Assembly (NCBI RefSeq): GCF_022682495.2
Contig: NC_071394.1
Span: forward strand, 31,282,470 to 31,346,469
Length of the DNA stretch: 64,000 nucleotides
Source: Desmodus rotundus
Taxonomy: Eukaryota > Chordata > Mammalia > Chiroptera > Phyllostomidae
Direction of reading: 5' to 3'
This document shows, in pieces, positions 21,654 through 34,013 of this stretch. The position numbers were made by a program, and so were the translations under genes. The notes under the pieces are model-generated. The model worked only from the letters and a program-made list of their open reading frames with translations, did not search any database and had not been told where the DNA came from. Each line of letters opens with the position of its first letter. Position 1 is the first letter of the stretch.

Positions 21654-21696
21654 CACCAGCAATTTTAAGAAAATCTTCACCTGTTGCTTTGTAAAC
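21654..21696 (-). CDS. ESRP1: ESRP1 coding exon 9 (residues 297-311), 43 nt
   Basis: A very small exon with acceptor CTTAG and donor GTGAGT. It encodes VYKATGEDFLKIAG and the first base of Gly311. It is the end of qRRM1 (the strand RYIEVYKA is split with exon 8) and the short linker to qRRM2. At 43 nt it is not a multiple of three, so skipping would shift the frame. It is separated from exon 8 by an intron of only 89 bp. Confidence 0.95.
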
Positions 21697-21785
21697 CTAA
21701 GAAAAGAAAGGGAAATGTAAATAGTTCCTGAGCCTTCTAATGGTCATGCAGAAGACGTGAAGGACCTCAGGCTGGGAGGCTGTAC

Positions 21786-21918
21786 CTCAATGTAGCGCGT
21801 TCCCATGTGATGTTTGTGCCTCTGCAGGGCAAGGTCTCTGTGCTCCTCACTCACAAACCGAACCAGGGCTTCTCCGTTCCTCCGACCCTGGGCATTCAGG
21901 CAAAGTGCTGCACCTCCC
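21786..21918 (-). CDS. ESRP1: ESRP1 coding exon 8 (residues 252-296), second half of qRRM1
   Basis: This 133-nt exon follows acceptor TTTTCAAAG, a less common AAG acceptor, and ends at donor GTACAG. It completes Lys252 and encodes [20 protein letters not shown] (with the RNP1-like GEALVRFVS right after) up to TRYIE. It supplies beta2 to beta4 of qRRM1. The introns on both sides are very short (119 and 89 bp), so exons 7-9 form a compact cluster. Confidence 0.96.
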
Positions 21919-22018
21919 CTTTGAAAAGAACAGAACAGAGAGCAGTAGGAAAAATAATACAGTCAGGACAAAAAATGAGAGGAAACCCCTTCTCCCTTTG
22001 GGATTGTTAAGTAAACTA

Positions 22019-23380
<1,362 letters not shown>

Positions 23381-23435
23381 CAAGTGCCACTTTCAAATTT
23401 GTAATTCACTCTCTCTGGATCTGAAAACCTGTGAT
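23381..23435 (-). CDS. ESRP1: ESRP1 coding exon 6 (residues 197-215), 55 nt
   Basis: A small exon with acceptor TTTTTAG and donor GTAAGT. It completes Asn197, encodes HRFSDPERVNYKFESGT and leaves TG of Cys215. It joins the N-terminal domain to qRRM1. The intron on its upstream side is only 136 bp. Its length is not a multiple of three, so skipping would break the frame. Confidence 0.95.
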
Positions 23436-23571
23436 CTAAAAACGAGAACATACAAGTCATCATTTTTGCTCTTACGGAGACAAAGCTGTGAAAGGAAATC
23501 CAAAGGTATGGGTGAGGGAAAGAGGATGGGATCAAATTCTAGGTCTGCACTGTTACCGCAGAGATACTTAC

Positions 23572-23670
23572 TATAAGGCTCTGAAATCATTGCTAAAATT
23601 ATATTTCCCATATCTTCAACTTGAGATGCTCCATACCGGGAGACTGAACTATTCTTCTCTAAATTTAAAT
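23572..23670 (-). CDS. ESRP1: ESRP1 coding exon 5 (residues 164-197)
   Basis: This 99-nt exon follows a U12-type acceptor (branch motif TTCCTTGAC, then CCCAG) and ends at a normal GTAAGT donor. It completes Tyr164 with AT, encodes LNLEKNSSVSRYGASQVEDM and then GNIILAMISEPY, and leaves A of Asn197. This is the end of the N-terminal domain. The region before its acceptor has no long pyrimidine tract, in keeping with minor-spliceosome removal of intron 4. Confidence 0.96.
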
Positions 23671-23682
23671 CTGGGAGATTAA

Positions 23683-23691
23683 GTCAAGGAA
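23683..23691 (-). promoter_or_regulatory. ESRP1: U12 branch-point sequence of intron 4
   Basis: TTCCTTGAC on the minus strand matches TTCCTTRAY at all nine positions. The branch adenosine at 23684 lies 13 nt from the last intron base, within the narrow spacing that U12 introns use. Confidence 0.9.
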
Positions 23692-23789
23692 ACATTTTGG
23701 GGAGGTAAAATGAGGTTGCTTCTGACCTCAAATTAAACTCACACAGACCTAAGAAGCCAAGTAAAATGTATCTTGATGGACAATTCTTT

Positions 23790-24014
23790 ATTTTTCTTTC
23801 TTCTTCTTCTTCTTTCTAAAGATTTTATTTATTTAGAGAGGGGGAGGGAAGGAGGGAGAGAAACATCAATGTGTGGTTGCCTCTCACACACCCCCTACCT
23901 ACTGGGGACCTGGCCTGCAACCCAGGCATGTGCCCTGACTGGGAATCAAACCAGCGACCCTTTGCTTCACCGGCCAGCGCTCAACCACTGAGCCACACCA
24001 GCCAGGGCTTGGCT
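23790..24014 (-). mobile_element. Ves SINE, antisense to plus, with 11-bp duplication
   Basis: A reverse-complement Ves element beginning with the TTTATTTATTT-type tail and ending gagccacaccagccagggct. It is flanked by identical gacaattcttt at 23779-23789 and 24015-24025. It lies in the same strand sense as ESRP1, just 120 bp inside the acceptor end of the U12 intron. Confidence 0.95.
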
Positions 24015-24804
24015 GACAATTCTTTGAAATCTCATCATGGCTGTGTCCCATCAGTCTGGACTTCACCCACCCTTGCTATAGTTTCCAGTGCTCTCTTAGG
24101 TAAAATGTCCACATCAACCCTGTCCTGAGGTTCTACCAGCAATAAAAGTTTGTTGAGTAGTAGTAAATGCACGAATACTGAGACTGTTTAGTTTCAAACC
24201 ATGTGTTCAGCAAAGTTAACAGAATCCTTTATTCTATACGTTGTTACAGCATGCACAAGGCAATGACCATGCTGGCTTTTAAAGACACAGTTACATGAGT
24301 TAAAACCATAAGGCACTAAATGACGTTTTTTTAGCCTAACATTGGAAAAAGACACCTGAAATTACTGGTGACACTATTTTTGTGATGACACTTCTACTCA
24401 GGAACTTCCCTTCTACATTTTTAGAGCCCCAGAGTATGGCCATCTTGGATGGCAACAAATGCTTGTTCTCTGAGAGGAAATTTGTGAGAAATAATTCAAG
24501 CACTCAGAGACAACATTGGCCAACGTGGCTCTTAATCAAGGGAGTAAGTTGTTTGTTAAGACAGGAATAAGAAATGCATGGCTCAAATTGGGTTTGATGG
24601 TGAAACCCAAAAGAAATTTTCATCAAGTATTATGAATTTGCAATTTCTCTAAAATAAGCATGCATTTTTGTTAAGATAGTTTACCTTAGGAAGCTAACAG
24701 TCATTGACGTTTTTAAGTTTCAATGCTATAGCCACACTTTGTATCATGTATAAATGTGCATTAATTTCATAACGTAGTATAATGCATATAACAATACTGA
24801 CTGA

Positions 24805-25395
24805 GCCCACATTCCAGCCGGCCCAGCGACCCTGCCACACACGCCTCCAGACAAGACCTCACCAAAACGCTGTATCAAGTGGAACACACCGCAGAAATCA
24901 TGATGTTCATGTTTCACAAATTTGCTGAGGATAAAGCCTACTTAATAAAGAAGGACCCGACAGTACTCATGGGAAAGGAGTTCCTTGGATTATTTAGAAA
25001 ATCAAAAAGGTTGTGGACAAAATAATGGAACTGGACTGGGGCCAAGCTGGCAGACCGGGCTCCGGAACTCCTATCGGCTGGGCTCACTACTGCATACGAT
25101 GCCTACTTTGTAGTACACATGAAGCAGAAGGGAAAGAGGCAGGGAGCACTGAGCAATTACTCCCACTCTGATTGATTTCTCCCCGTGGGTCATCTAGGGA
25201 ACATGTGTCCCACAGCTTCCCTCTGTTTAAGGATTTCATGAGCTGATTGGGACCCTTCGAACACATACAAGTAAAATCCCATCCCCATTTCACAGGAGAA
25301 AGAAAAGCCAATTAAAGCCAAATAAGCATTTTATTTTTATATTGCTTGCCTCCTCTTGCTCTCAATACACAAATTTCTTAAAAACAAACAAAAAT
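24805..25395 (+). pseudogene. S100A10P: Processed S100A10 (p11) pseudogene
   Basis: On the plus strand, degraded S100A10 is recognisable: near 24880-24960 it reads VEHTAEIMMFMFHKFAEDKA-like residues, then LMGKEFLG, and near 25106-25138 YFVVHMKQKGK. S100A10 (p11) is the annexin A2 partner. No introns are present, the start codon is ACG (24867-24869), and frameshifts and a deletion follow KRLWTK, so it cannot encode p11. The 3' UTR similarity continues to an A-rich tail at about 25378-25395. Imperfect flanks aacaatact/aataatact fit a target-site duplication. It is antisense to ESRP1 in intron 4. Confidence 0.9.
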
Positions 25396-25434
25396 AATAC
25401 TATGGACTCTATATATTTTCTCAACTTTAAAATG

Positions 25435-26300
25435 AAAACAAAGATGTTCAACATTACTAATCACTGGAGAAATGGAAATCAAATCCTTAACGATCACCTC
25501 ACATCTGCCAGGATGGCTACTGTCAAAAAGATGACTCAGTATGGGAAAGGACGTGGAGAGAAGGGAACATTCACACCCAGCCGGTGGGAACGCAAACTGG
25601 TGCAGCCACTGTGTAGAACTATTGGAAAATTCCTCAAAAATTGAGAATAGAGCTATCTCATATAACCTACCTATATTCCACTTCCGGGTAGTCATCCAAA
25701 GAATACAAAAACACTAATTCAAAAAGACATACGCATCCTGTGTGCACTGCAACATTATTTACAATAACCAAGATGTGGAAGCAACCTAGATGAATGGATA
25801 AAGAAGATGTGTACATACGGGGTAGACCAGAGTAGGTTTAAAGTTGTAATATGAATAATAAATGTTCCCATACTCACAACCATAAACCTTCTTTGCCCAC
25901 CCTGTATACACGATGGAATATTATTGAGCCGTAACAAAGAAGGAAACCCTGCCCTCTGCAGCAACATGGAGGGGCACTGGGGATATCATGCTGGGTGAAA
26001 CAAATAAGACGAAGAAAGACAAGTACCATGTGATGCCACTCATATGTGTAATCTTAAAAAACAAAACAAAATAAATGAACAAAAGAACTCAGAGATTACA
26101 GAGAACAGACTGGAGGGGAAGGGGTTGGGAGGAGGGCAAAAGGGGTGAAAGGAGTCAATTGTATTGTGATGGATGGGGACCAGACTTAGAATGGTAAGCA
26201 CTTGGCAGTATATATAAATATTGAATTATAATGTTGTACACCCTGCAATAAACATAGGCTTGTATTCCAATTTCACCACAATTTTAAAAATAAAATGAAT
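25435..26300 (+). mobile_element. L1 3' end (ORF2 C-terminus and 3' UTR), interrupted by a MITE
   Basis: Typical L1 blocks appear in order: gttcaacattactaatcact, ggatggctactgtcaaaaag, gtgcagccactgtgtagaac, gatggaatattattgagccg and aagaaagacaagtaccatgt. The copy is dead. An 87-bp TA-flanked element is inserted at 25818-25904. The 3' boundary is near 26300. Confidence 0.88.
25818..25904. mobile_element. 87-bp mariner-like MITE nested in L1
   Basis: The left end reads cggggtagaccagagtaggt and the right end, read on the other strand, cagggtgggcaaagaaggtt, so the two ends are imperfect inverted repeats of about 28 bp. Each is bordered by TA (25816-25817 and 25905-25906). Removing the element with one TA restores a continuous L1 sequence (gtacata then cacgatggaatatt), so the site is certain. 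It has no coding capacity and would need a Tc1/mariner transposase in trans. Confidence 0.85.
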
Positions 26301-27023
26301 AGCCATCTGGGTGGTGGTTATTAGCATGTTTGCCTTATTTTATAATTTTCTGATCGGTATAAGGATAAAAAATGAAGGAAGGTATGAAGAAAAAGTTTGT
26401 AAGTAGTATTTTACCTCAAAAGAGGATATATAATGTTAAAACATTTCAGAGAGCTCCCTTCCACCCAGCATTACAGCCAATCATCTGAAGAGTCAATGCA
26501 GTGAATAATACCCCATTCCACCCTCAATTCAAAATAATTTCCATCCTCAACTCAAAATCCCTTTCCATTTCACCCCTCCCCCTGCCTCCTCCGTCCTTCC
26601 TCCAGCAGAGACCTTGCATCCCTCTACCACCATGCCAGGCAAATCTGTGTGGTGGTGTCCCTCACGAGCTACATGTCTCTGCAGTTAAACATACCACACG
26701 GACAAATGTGGCCATACGTTCCCTGGCAAACTACTTAGCCACTGCATTTCAGCTTATCTGTGGAGCCTAAACTGTGATCACCTTTAGTTCCCTGGGGTGT
26801 ATTTTGTAAAGATTACATAACGTGACATAAGCCCAGGGCACAAAACAGGCATGTAGTAAGTGATGGCCTTCGCCTTCTTCCTAGAACCTTCAGGTGACCA
26901 ACTTTCATAACCCATTATATAATCACGCGGAGGGACACATTTATGGCTGAAAAATCTGAATTTACCAGATTCCATTTGTATACTCACAGGATAATCATCA
27001 GGCTAAAGTGGTAGATAATTCTG

Positions 27024-27043
27024 CGCGCACACACACACACACA
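27024..27043. repeat. (CA)n microsatellite
   Basis: A cgcgc start then about ten CA units in U12 intron 4. It becomes (UG)n on the ESRP1 transcript. Confidence 0.95.
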
Positions 27044-27824
27044 ATATCACACCCCTTACATCTTCCAGTGATAAAATACAGGTGCTGCTCACTGAAGAAT
27101 TAGAAAAATCAGTCCCAGGAGACATTTAAACAACAGAGCAATGACAACCTGTTGGAGTCATTAAAATGGTCACCTGTGGGGAGGCCGTACTAGAACATGT
27201 TTATTAATTCAGTGCCATTTTCAAAGACTATGATGACAGGACAGAAAACCAGAACCAAAGGACAGAGATACTCTGGGGAAACAACTGCCCTACATTTTCT
27301 GTGGAGGAGCAGGGAGGGGTACTTTAAGGATGCTCACAGAACTAAGAAAGATTAGCTGGGACTAGGCCCTAGTTTAACACATCAGCTCCGTTACTGCCGA
27401 ATACTCGTTGGGAGCCCTGTAATTCTAGTAACATCTTCTGCTTTGTCAGGAATAAAGAGAATGGAGTAGGGAGAAACGTATCCAAGAAATGGAAAACAAT
27501 CCTATTGTATAAGCCACTGCTGGCCTGTAGGGCAGGTAAGTCTCCGTTGGGAGGGACTATAGGTCTGTAGGACTTTTTTTGTAGCATGCTGGCTCCTACC
27601 CACCCTGATTATGATTTAAAATGTCTCTAGACATTGCCAAATGCTCCCTGGTGGGCAAAACAACACCCTTCATTGAGAACCACTGGTGAAAACTAACAGT
27701 TCCCAACAGCTTTGACTTCACCCCTTAACCATCTATAGAACTGTCAGGAAAAGCTCCTACGTGTAAGAGACCATTACCGGACAGATATTTTTAAAGGTAA
27801 CTGGCCAAACACCATCTATTTCCT

Positions 27825-27965
27825 TCGATTTTCACAATAGTCCTGCCAATAGTAAAACCAAACAGATGAAGAAACTAGAATTCAGAAAAGAGCTGTAACT
27901 CATTCAGTTTCCCAGCTGGTAAGTAATGGAGCTGGAATTATAATACAGATCTGATTTGACTACAT
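27825..27965 (-). repeat. MIR-like fragment
   Basis: The order tttcacaatagtcctgccaa, cagatgaagaaactagaatt and cccagctggtaagtaatgga is typical of MIR sequence in the reverse arrangement relative to head-first copies. Boundaries are approximate. Confidence 0.55.
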
Positions 27966-28507
27966 GTCCATAATTTCCTGCACCAAGAAGCTTTGCCTAA
28001 TTTGTTTTGAGCAATACTTTGTGAAATGCTTTCTAAATGTGTATGTAGGAGCCAAGTAAAAGTAAATCAAAAGTAAAAATGTAAAGCATCCTGTCTGTGT
28101 AGGTATAGAATTGTAGCTGAAGAATTATTTTTACTGAATTCTACTTTGTAATTAAGAATATTTTCTACAGAGCTTTAAATTACAGCACAGGGAATAGTCG
28201 ATAGCATCATAATAACTATGCATGGGGCCAGGTATATAATTGAAATATCAGGGGTACCACTCTTGAAGGTATGTGCTTTTCTAACCACTATGCTGTAGAT
28301 CGGAAACTAAAACAGAATAATATTGAAGCAAAATGTAATTGGAAAGACATTTTTTTAAAGAATATGTTCTAGACATTTGGCTAACTTGGTTCCATTCAAC
28401 ACGTCCTAACATGTTTCTCTTTAAGTCATCACACACCAAAAGGATCAGCAGCTCTAAGCTCCAACAACTTTTAAGTCACCTAACCTCCTTCATACCCAAA
28501 CCACCCC

Positions 28508-28509
<2 letters not shown>

Positions 28510-28545
<36 letters not shown>
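28510..28545. repeat. (CA)n microsatellite
   Basis: About 17 uninterrupted AC units in ESRP1 intron 4, giving (GU)n in the pre-mRNA. Confidence 0.97.
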
Positions 28546-28546
<1 letters not shown>

Positions 28547-29830
28547 CTCTCTTTGAAAGGTTTGTTCAATTCGTAATCCTTACCAGAATTCAACATGAAC
28601 TAATGAAAGGGAGTGAGGAAAAAAAGTTTCAGTACCAATTCTTTCCCCTATCAATTTATAATTATAGATTCAATTACTTGCTGCACGTCTGATCTTGAGG
28701 GAAAGCAAGATGAGTCTGTGCCTCCTGATTTATGGCTCGTCATGCAACTTACTCATCCTGCCCTTGAGGCAGCCACAACAGCACCAACAGGCCCAGCCAG
28801 CTGGATGAGCGAGAAGTGCCATGAGGAAATGAGGAAGGGTAAAGCCAGACAGGTGGGAACATAACTAACATTTCAGGCTACAACTGAGCACAGTGCTGCA
28901 GAGTTTAGGAGCCCAGAGACTTTTGTCTATACTTGAACAAGAGGAGTGCTTTATTTAGTGCCGCCTTTACCAAAACACATTTCAGGATTTAACCTACACT
29001 TTTATTAGCTGAAAGAAGAATTCACACAGAGAAATTTTACAAAGTTCATCATGGTTCATTAGCTTACCCATTCAAAAAAGAGTTACCTTCCCCAACTGCC
29101 TGAAGATGGACACATCTGGTTCCAGAAGAACCAATTTTCATTTCTAAGTATCTTTTTAAAACCAGGTTTTTAGTTTACACCCAAGAGAGTCACATATATG
29201 AAATAACAAATACACAGTGGAGCAATTAAGTTCAAACTATAATTTAAATATACATTATAATTGCATCCCAAGTCAAAATTTCAACTCGAAGCCATTTTTT
29301 TCCTGCTAGAGACCCCTCAAACGACAAGTTTGTTTCTTCCCCTTCTATCCTGTTTACTCATTTATTTGTAGTATAACACGACTGCCTATATTGCCACGTG
29401 TTACAATAAAATACCTACGGTAATGAACAAAGGAATAGCAAACAAAATATGGCAAGAGAAAAGTTGAACTAGTGCTCCACCTAAGAACCAAATTTGCTAC
29501 AATTATTTAAAGAAGTGGCAAATTACCCTTACATGAGTTGATAATTTAAAAAGTAGGTTCTATAAATGATCTGCTGTATTTTAAAGTGAGCTGTGAAAGA
29601 AGCCAATCAAGAATGCCTATGGAGAAGAGCATAACTAGGAGCCAAGGCAACAAAAACATTCTTATACCAATAATAAATGCTGGAAAAATAATATAAAACC
29701 ATAGTTTTAATTCTATTCCTCAGAGGCTTACTCTTCCCCAAGAGGAAAAAAAGATCTACCCTAGCAAATATTGTAATGAAGTGCCACATCGAATGTCCAA
29801 CAAAACTGACAACTCAATTACACCCTAGAG

Positions 29831-30045
29831 CAGAGGCCCCCAACATCTAGGCCACAAACCGGTACTGGTCGCGGCCTGTTAGGAACCAGACTGAACCACA
29901 GGAGGTGAGCTTGAATGCAATGTGCTTGAATCATCCTGAAACCATCCCTCCCAACCCCTCCCCGCCCCCTACCCCGTGCCATCCCCAGTGGAAAAATTGT
30001 CTTCCATGAAACCGGTCCCTGGTGCCAAAAAGTTGGGGATCACTG
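29831..30045. mobile_element. hAT-type nonautonomous DNA transposon
   Basis: The left end cagaggcccccaac and the right end (other strand) cagtgatccccaac form imperfect terminal inverted repeats. The interior, with ctggtcgcggcctgttagga and aaaccggtccctggtgcc, is a familiar mammalian hAT sequence. The flanking 8-mers ccctagag (29823-29830) and ccttagaa (30046-30053) match at 6 of 8 positions, the duplication length expected for hAT. No transposase is encoded. Confidence 0.8.
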
Positions 30046-31080
30046 CCTTAGAAGAAATTAAGATGGAAGTTGGGGCTAATGTGACAAAAGAGACATAAAT
30101 TTTACTTTAGAAAAAGACATTTATATGGGATAAATAAGGGAAGGGAGATTCCATGACAATAAAACAAGCCTTCTAAAGCCTTCTAAAATAAAAAAAATAT
30201 CCTGGAATTCCCAACTTGTATTTTAAAAGTTATAATTAAAATAAACCACACAAAATAATCAACATATCTCTGAGTGCTAGCCAAGAATATGCAGTATTTC
30301 GAGTCCTTTAACTTATTACCACAAACCAGAGTATTTGCTGACTTGGCTCACATCATATGGATATGATGCCAAAGATAATTTCTTCCCCCCTCTAGCTAAC
30401 AAGGTCAACCACTAGCCCAGCTTTACTGAACACTTGGTAATATTTAAAATCCCTTTTATATGTACAAGGTACCAAGGAGGATTCAGCACTTCCACTGTTT
30501 AAGCGGGGCAATGAAGCTTTCTGAGACTGCAAACGCCCAGTTCACAATTAATCAAACAAGCACCTAAGAGCAGAATGAACCACACTCACAACACACAATA
30601 TTTTACAAAAGTGAAATTAACCTTGAAATTTACCTGTACCAACATGTAGTTGATGCTTTAAAAGGTCTATATCCAGTCTTGCACAAAGTTAAAAAAATTT
30701 TAAGTGTAAAGCAGTTTAAATATTGTCTTAAGTCAATAAGGAAGTCCTTTTCAAAGTCCTTGGCAGCTGTGTTCCTTCATCAGAGACACCCAACAACCTG
30801 GTGAGGTTTGAAGGATCACAATCAACTTTGGAGAGTGTGCAGCAGGCTGGGTGCTGGCTAAGTGGTTGCACATACTGCCTCGTTATTCCTTAACTATAGT
30901 CATGCCCATTTTAAGATGGGGAATCTGAGGTAGAGAGGTGCAGTAAATTCACCCTCAACAAACCTGACTCTGGAGTTCATGTTCTTAAGCACTTCACTAT
31001 ATATGAACATCTTTAATATACAAAAAACCAAACAAAAAAACAAAACAAAACAAGCCAACGTTACTGTGTTAGCAGCACAG

Positions 31081-31105
31081 ACACACACACACACACACAC
31101 ACACA
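31081..31105. repeat. (CA)n microsatellite, first of a pair
   Basis: About 12 AC units, 35 bp before a second AC tract at 31141. Both become (UG)n in the ESRP1 pre-mRNA. Confidence 0.97.
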
Positions 31106-31137
31106 TTCCCTTTACCTCCCCATTGAGAGAAGTGGTG

Positions 31138-31140
<3 letters not shown>

Positions 31141-31171
<31 letters not shown>
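31141..31171. repeat. (CA)n microsatellite, second of a pair
   Basis: About 15 CA units. The plus- and minus-strand open frames here encode only His/Thr or Cys/Val dipeptides and are not genes. Confidence 0.97.
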
Positions 31172-31173
<2 letters not shown>

Positions 31174-33665
31174 CTAATCTTTGGATGGGCAGGCGAGAAT
31201 GGTTTAGTGATTTTTTTTTTTAACCCTGATAATGGAAAGGGTAAAAATGGCATTTGCTAATAAGGTCAATGGGCACACACAGATGCAATACCCTATAACT
31301 GGCTAGAAATTTTATAAAATCGGTTTCCCTTTCCTGCTGAATAGTTTACTCAGTATGTGCTGAGGAAACACGGAATGTAAATTTGTAAGGGAGATAGTCT
31401 ATTTTAAACGCCAGCCTCACCCTCTAGAATATTATCCCCTAGTTAATGAGCAGGACATTCACATCAGACTCAGGATCAAAAGCTGGCGCCTCCAAGCCTC
31501 AGTCCCCCCCGGCTGTAGAAAGGGTGACAGCACCTCCACTGGGCTGTTGTGAGACTATCGATGGCATAGATGTAGGCAGCATGCCTGACAGCTCTTCCAC
31601 CTGCCCTCCTCACAGGGCCAAACTCTATTAAAAACAAGTCCTTAGTAAAGGCTTGGCAAAGTGGAATTAAACAAAACAGGAGAGATCCTGATTTATGAAT
31701 AAGAATAAATCAGTTCACAAATAACAAAGCTTACAAACATAGGTCAAGAAACCAGAAGAAACTAATTCCATCCAACCTGGGAGGGATAAAATAGGATTAC
31801 ATACTCGATTCAAAAACTGGTTAACTCATTTATGTAAATAGTCCCATAATCAAAATGTCCTTTCGCCAGGAGACAATTAGCATTAATTTCTACCAGGGAT
31901 CCAAGACAACTTCTTCCTCAAAACAAACAACAACAAGTCACAGGGGCCCCAAGCCCTATCACCACACCCTCACCACCTCACCTGATTACAAAAAAAGCTT
32001 ACAGAACACCACCCACAGCTCACCTACTGACTGAGGTCTTCTTTCCAGCTGGGACTGCACAACGCAAAAGCAGGTGACAGCACGGACCCCGGCGTAACTC
32101 AGGCCCAGCACCAACTCCGCAGGGTTTTCGAACCAATTCAACGGCAACAGAGGGGAAATAAGGGCTAAAATAACGAACTTCCTAAAACCCATTTTTTTAA
32201 ATCAAAGTCATCATACTTTTTGGTTACATAGCACTTGATACAAAACTTTCATTTGGGAATACCAGAGATAAAATTGAGGCGTGGAGAAGACAGTGACTTT
32301 CCTAGGAAAGCACAGCTGCATGTTCTCTTCCTTGTCCCTTTCCAGGAGTCGGCAAGAGCCTCCTCCCCCTGCTGGCTTACCTGGTGGAACAGGTAATCCC
32401 CTCAGGAGCAAGTGACTCTCCTCCTACTTGGCAAAACCACCAAGGATGTGTAATGACCATCTTTATGTTCTCAAATTTAGTGCCAATTCCATATGACAAA
32501 GGAAAATGTTCAGTGGTCTGAAAGAACAACACAGCTCTTCAATTCAGACACTGTAGAAGTCCTTTGCATAGATAAGGACAAGTTGATAATCAAATCTGGT
32601 ATGATTGCTTTTGACCTGAGGAATTGGTTTGGTGGCCTACTGAGGGAAATAATGATTCCTCTAAATAGGAGTCACAAAACAATTGATCACAGTAGCAATA
32701 TAAAACAAAAACCACTGCTAGGAAAGCTTAATAATATTTCTTACCTGCTGAATGGGAAAAAAAACGTGCAAAGAAACATTAATAAAACCATTTAAGATTA
32801 AAATCCACTTCTTGATTGGCAATAAAACTATAAATCCAAGACTCTCCCTATGTAAGCCAAAAAGAAACTAGGCTTTAATTAAGCTATTTCTAAAGAAATA
32901 TAAAATTCCCTATTTTTTCAATGGACGCATTACTTAAGAGCTATGAGACCCTTCATAAAAATTTCAGGTGTGACATACCTGAAACGGAGTCTGACCTAGC
33001 TTTATTCACAATTTATCCGTTATATTTGATTTCCATCCCCATGACATTTGAAACTGAACTACCAACAAATAGTTATAGAACTAGGATTAAAAGGACAAAA
33101 AATAACCAGTATAGCATCCTACCCATTCATCTAAAGGTCAGATAATGCAACTTTTTATTTCAAAAAGTAACATATACTGGGGTGTATAGATAATACAGCA
33201 TAGAGCAAGTAAAAAGCCCAGTTTACCATCTTGAAAATGTTTAATAAGAAGCCAAAATCTCACATGTGTGATACTCTGAAGAAACCATGAAGGGAAAAGT
33301 AGATGAACTCTTAACAAATTTTCCCTGAACTGTCAACATATTGAGGAAACCTAAATATCAAAACATTTAATACATAAATATCAAAATATATACCTAAATA
33401 CCTAAAATATCACAATCTTTTGTTTGTAGCTATGGAAATTTTTACTACTATCTGACCTGTAATCACTAGGAGAAGATTTTCTTTACTACAAGAGGAAGCT
33501 GAACAGTCAGGGATAAACAATTCTTAAAATACTGACTTTAATATGCAAATTGTCTTTTTATAAATGTAGATGACTTATTAGAGTTTCCCTCCACTATCGA
33601 CTAGTTTATTTTTTTAGAATTTTTGGATCTCTACTTTGTAGCACTGCATCAAACAGTTCAGCATT

Positions 33666-34013
33666 TGTTGCGGACTGAACTGCAGCCCTCCCACGAATCC
33701 GTATGCTGAAACTCGAGCCCCCAGTGTGACTAATGTCTGGAGACAGTATTCAGGACGCAGTTAAGGCCATTGGGAAGGGGTCATTATTTGTTAGGCCTGT
33801 GGACGTACAGAGGAAAAGAAAGATATTTCCTCCACTTCTCCCCCAACCCATGGGAAACACAGTGAGGAGGTAGGAAGAGCTCTCACCAGAAACTGACCAT
33901 GCTTCCATCCTGATCTTAGACTTCCCAGATTCCAGAACTGTGAGAAAAGAAGTTTGTTCTTTAAGTCACTCAGTCTACGGTATTTGTTATGGCAGCCTGA
34001 GCTAACTAATACA
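33666..34013 (+). mobile_element. MaLR (ERVL-type) solo LTR with 5-bp duplication
   Basis: This 348-bp segment begins TG, ends CA and is flanked by identical gcatt at 33661-33665 and 34014-34018. Inside, phrases such as cttccatcctgatcttagac, ttccagaactgtgagaaaag and ttaagtcactcagtctacgg match the 3' half of MaLR LTRs (the MST/MLT group). No internal region is present, so it is a solo LTR left by recombination. Confidence 0.85.

Noticed and set aside
30900..31260. Open frames with repeated His-Thr or Cys-Val
   Set aside because: They are translations of the CA/TG microsatellites.
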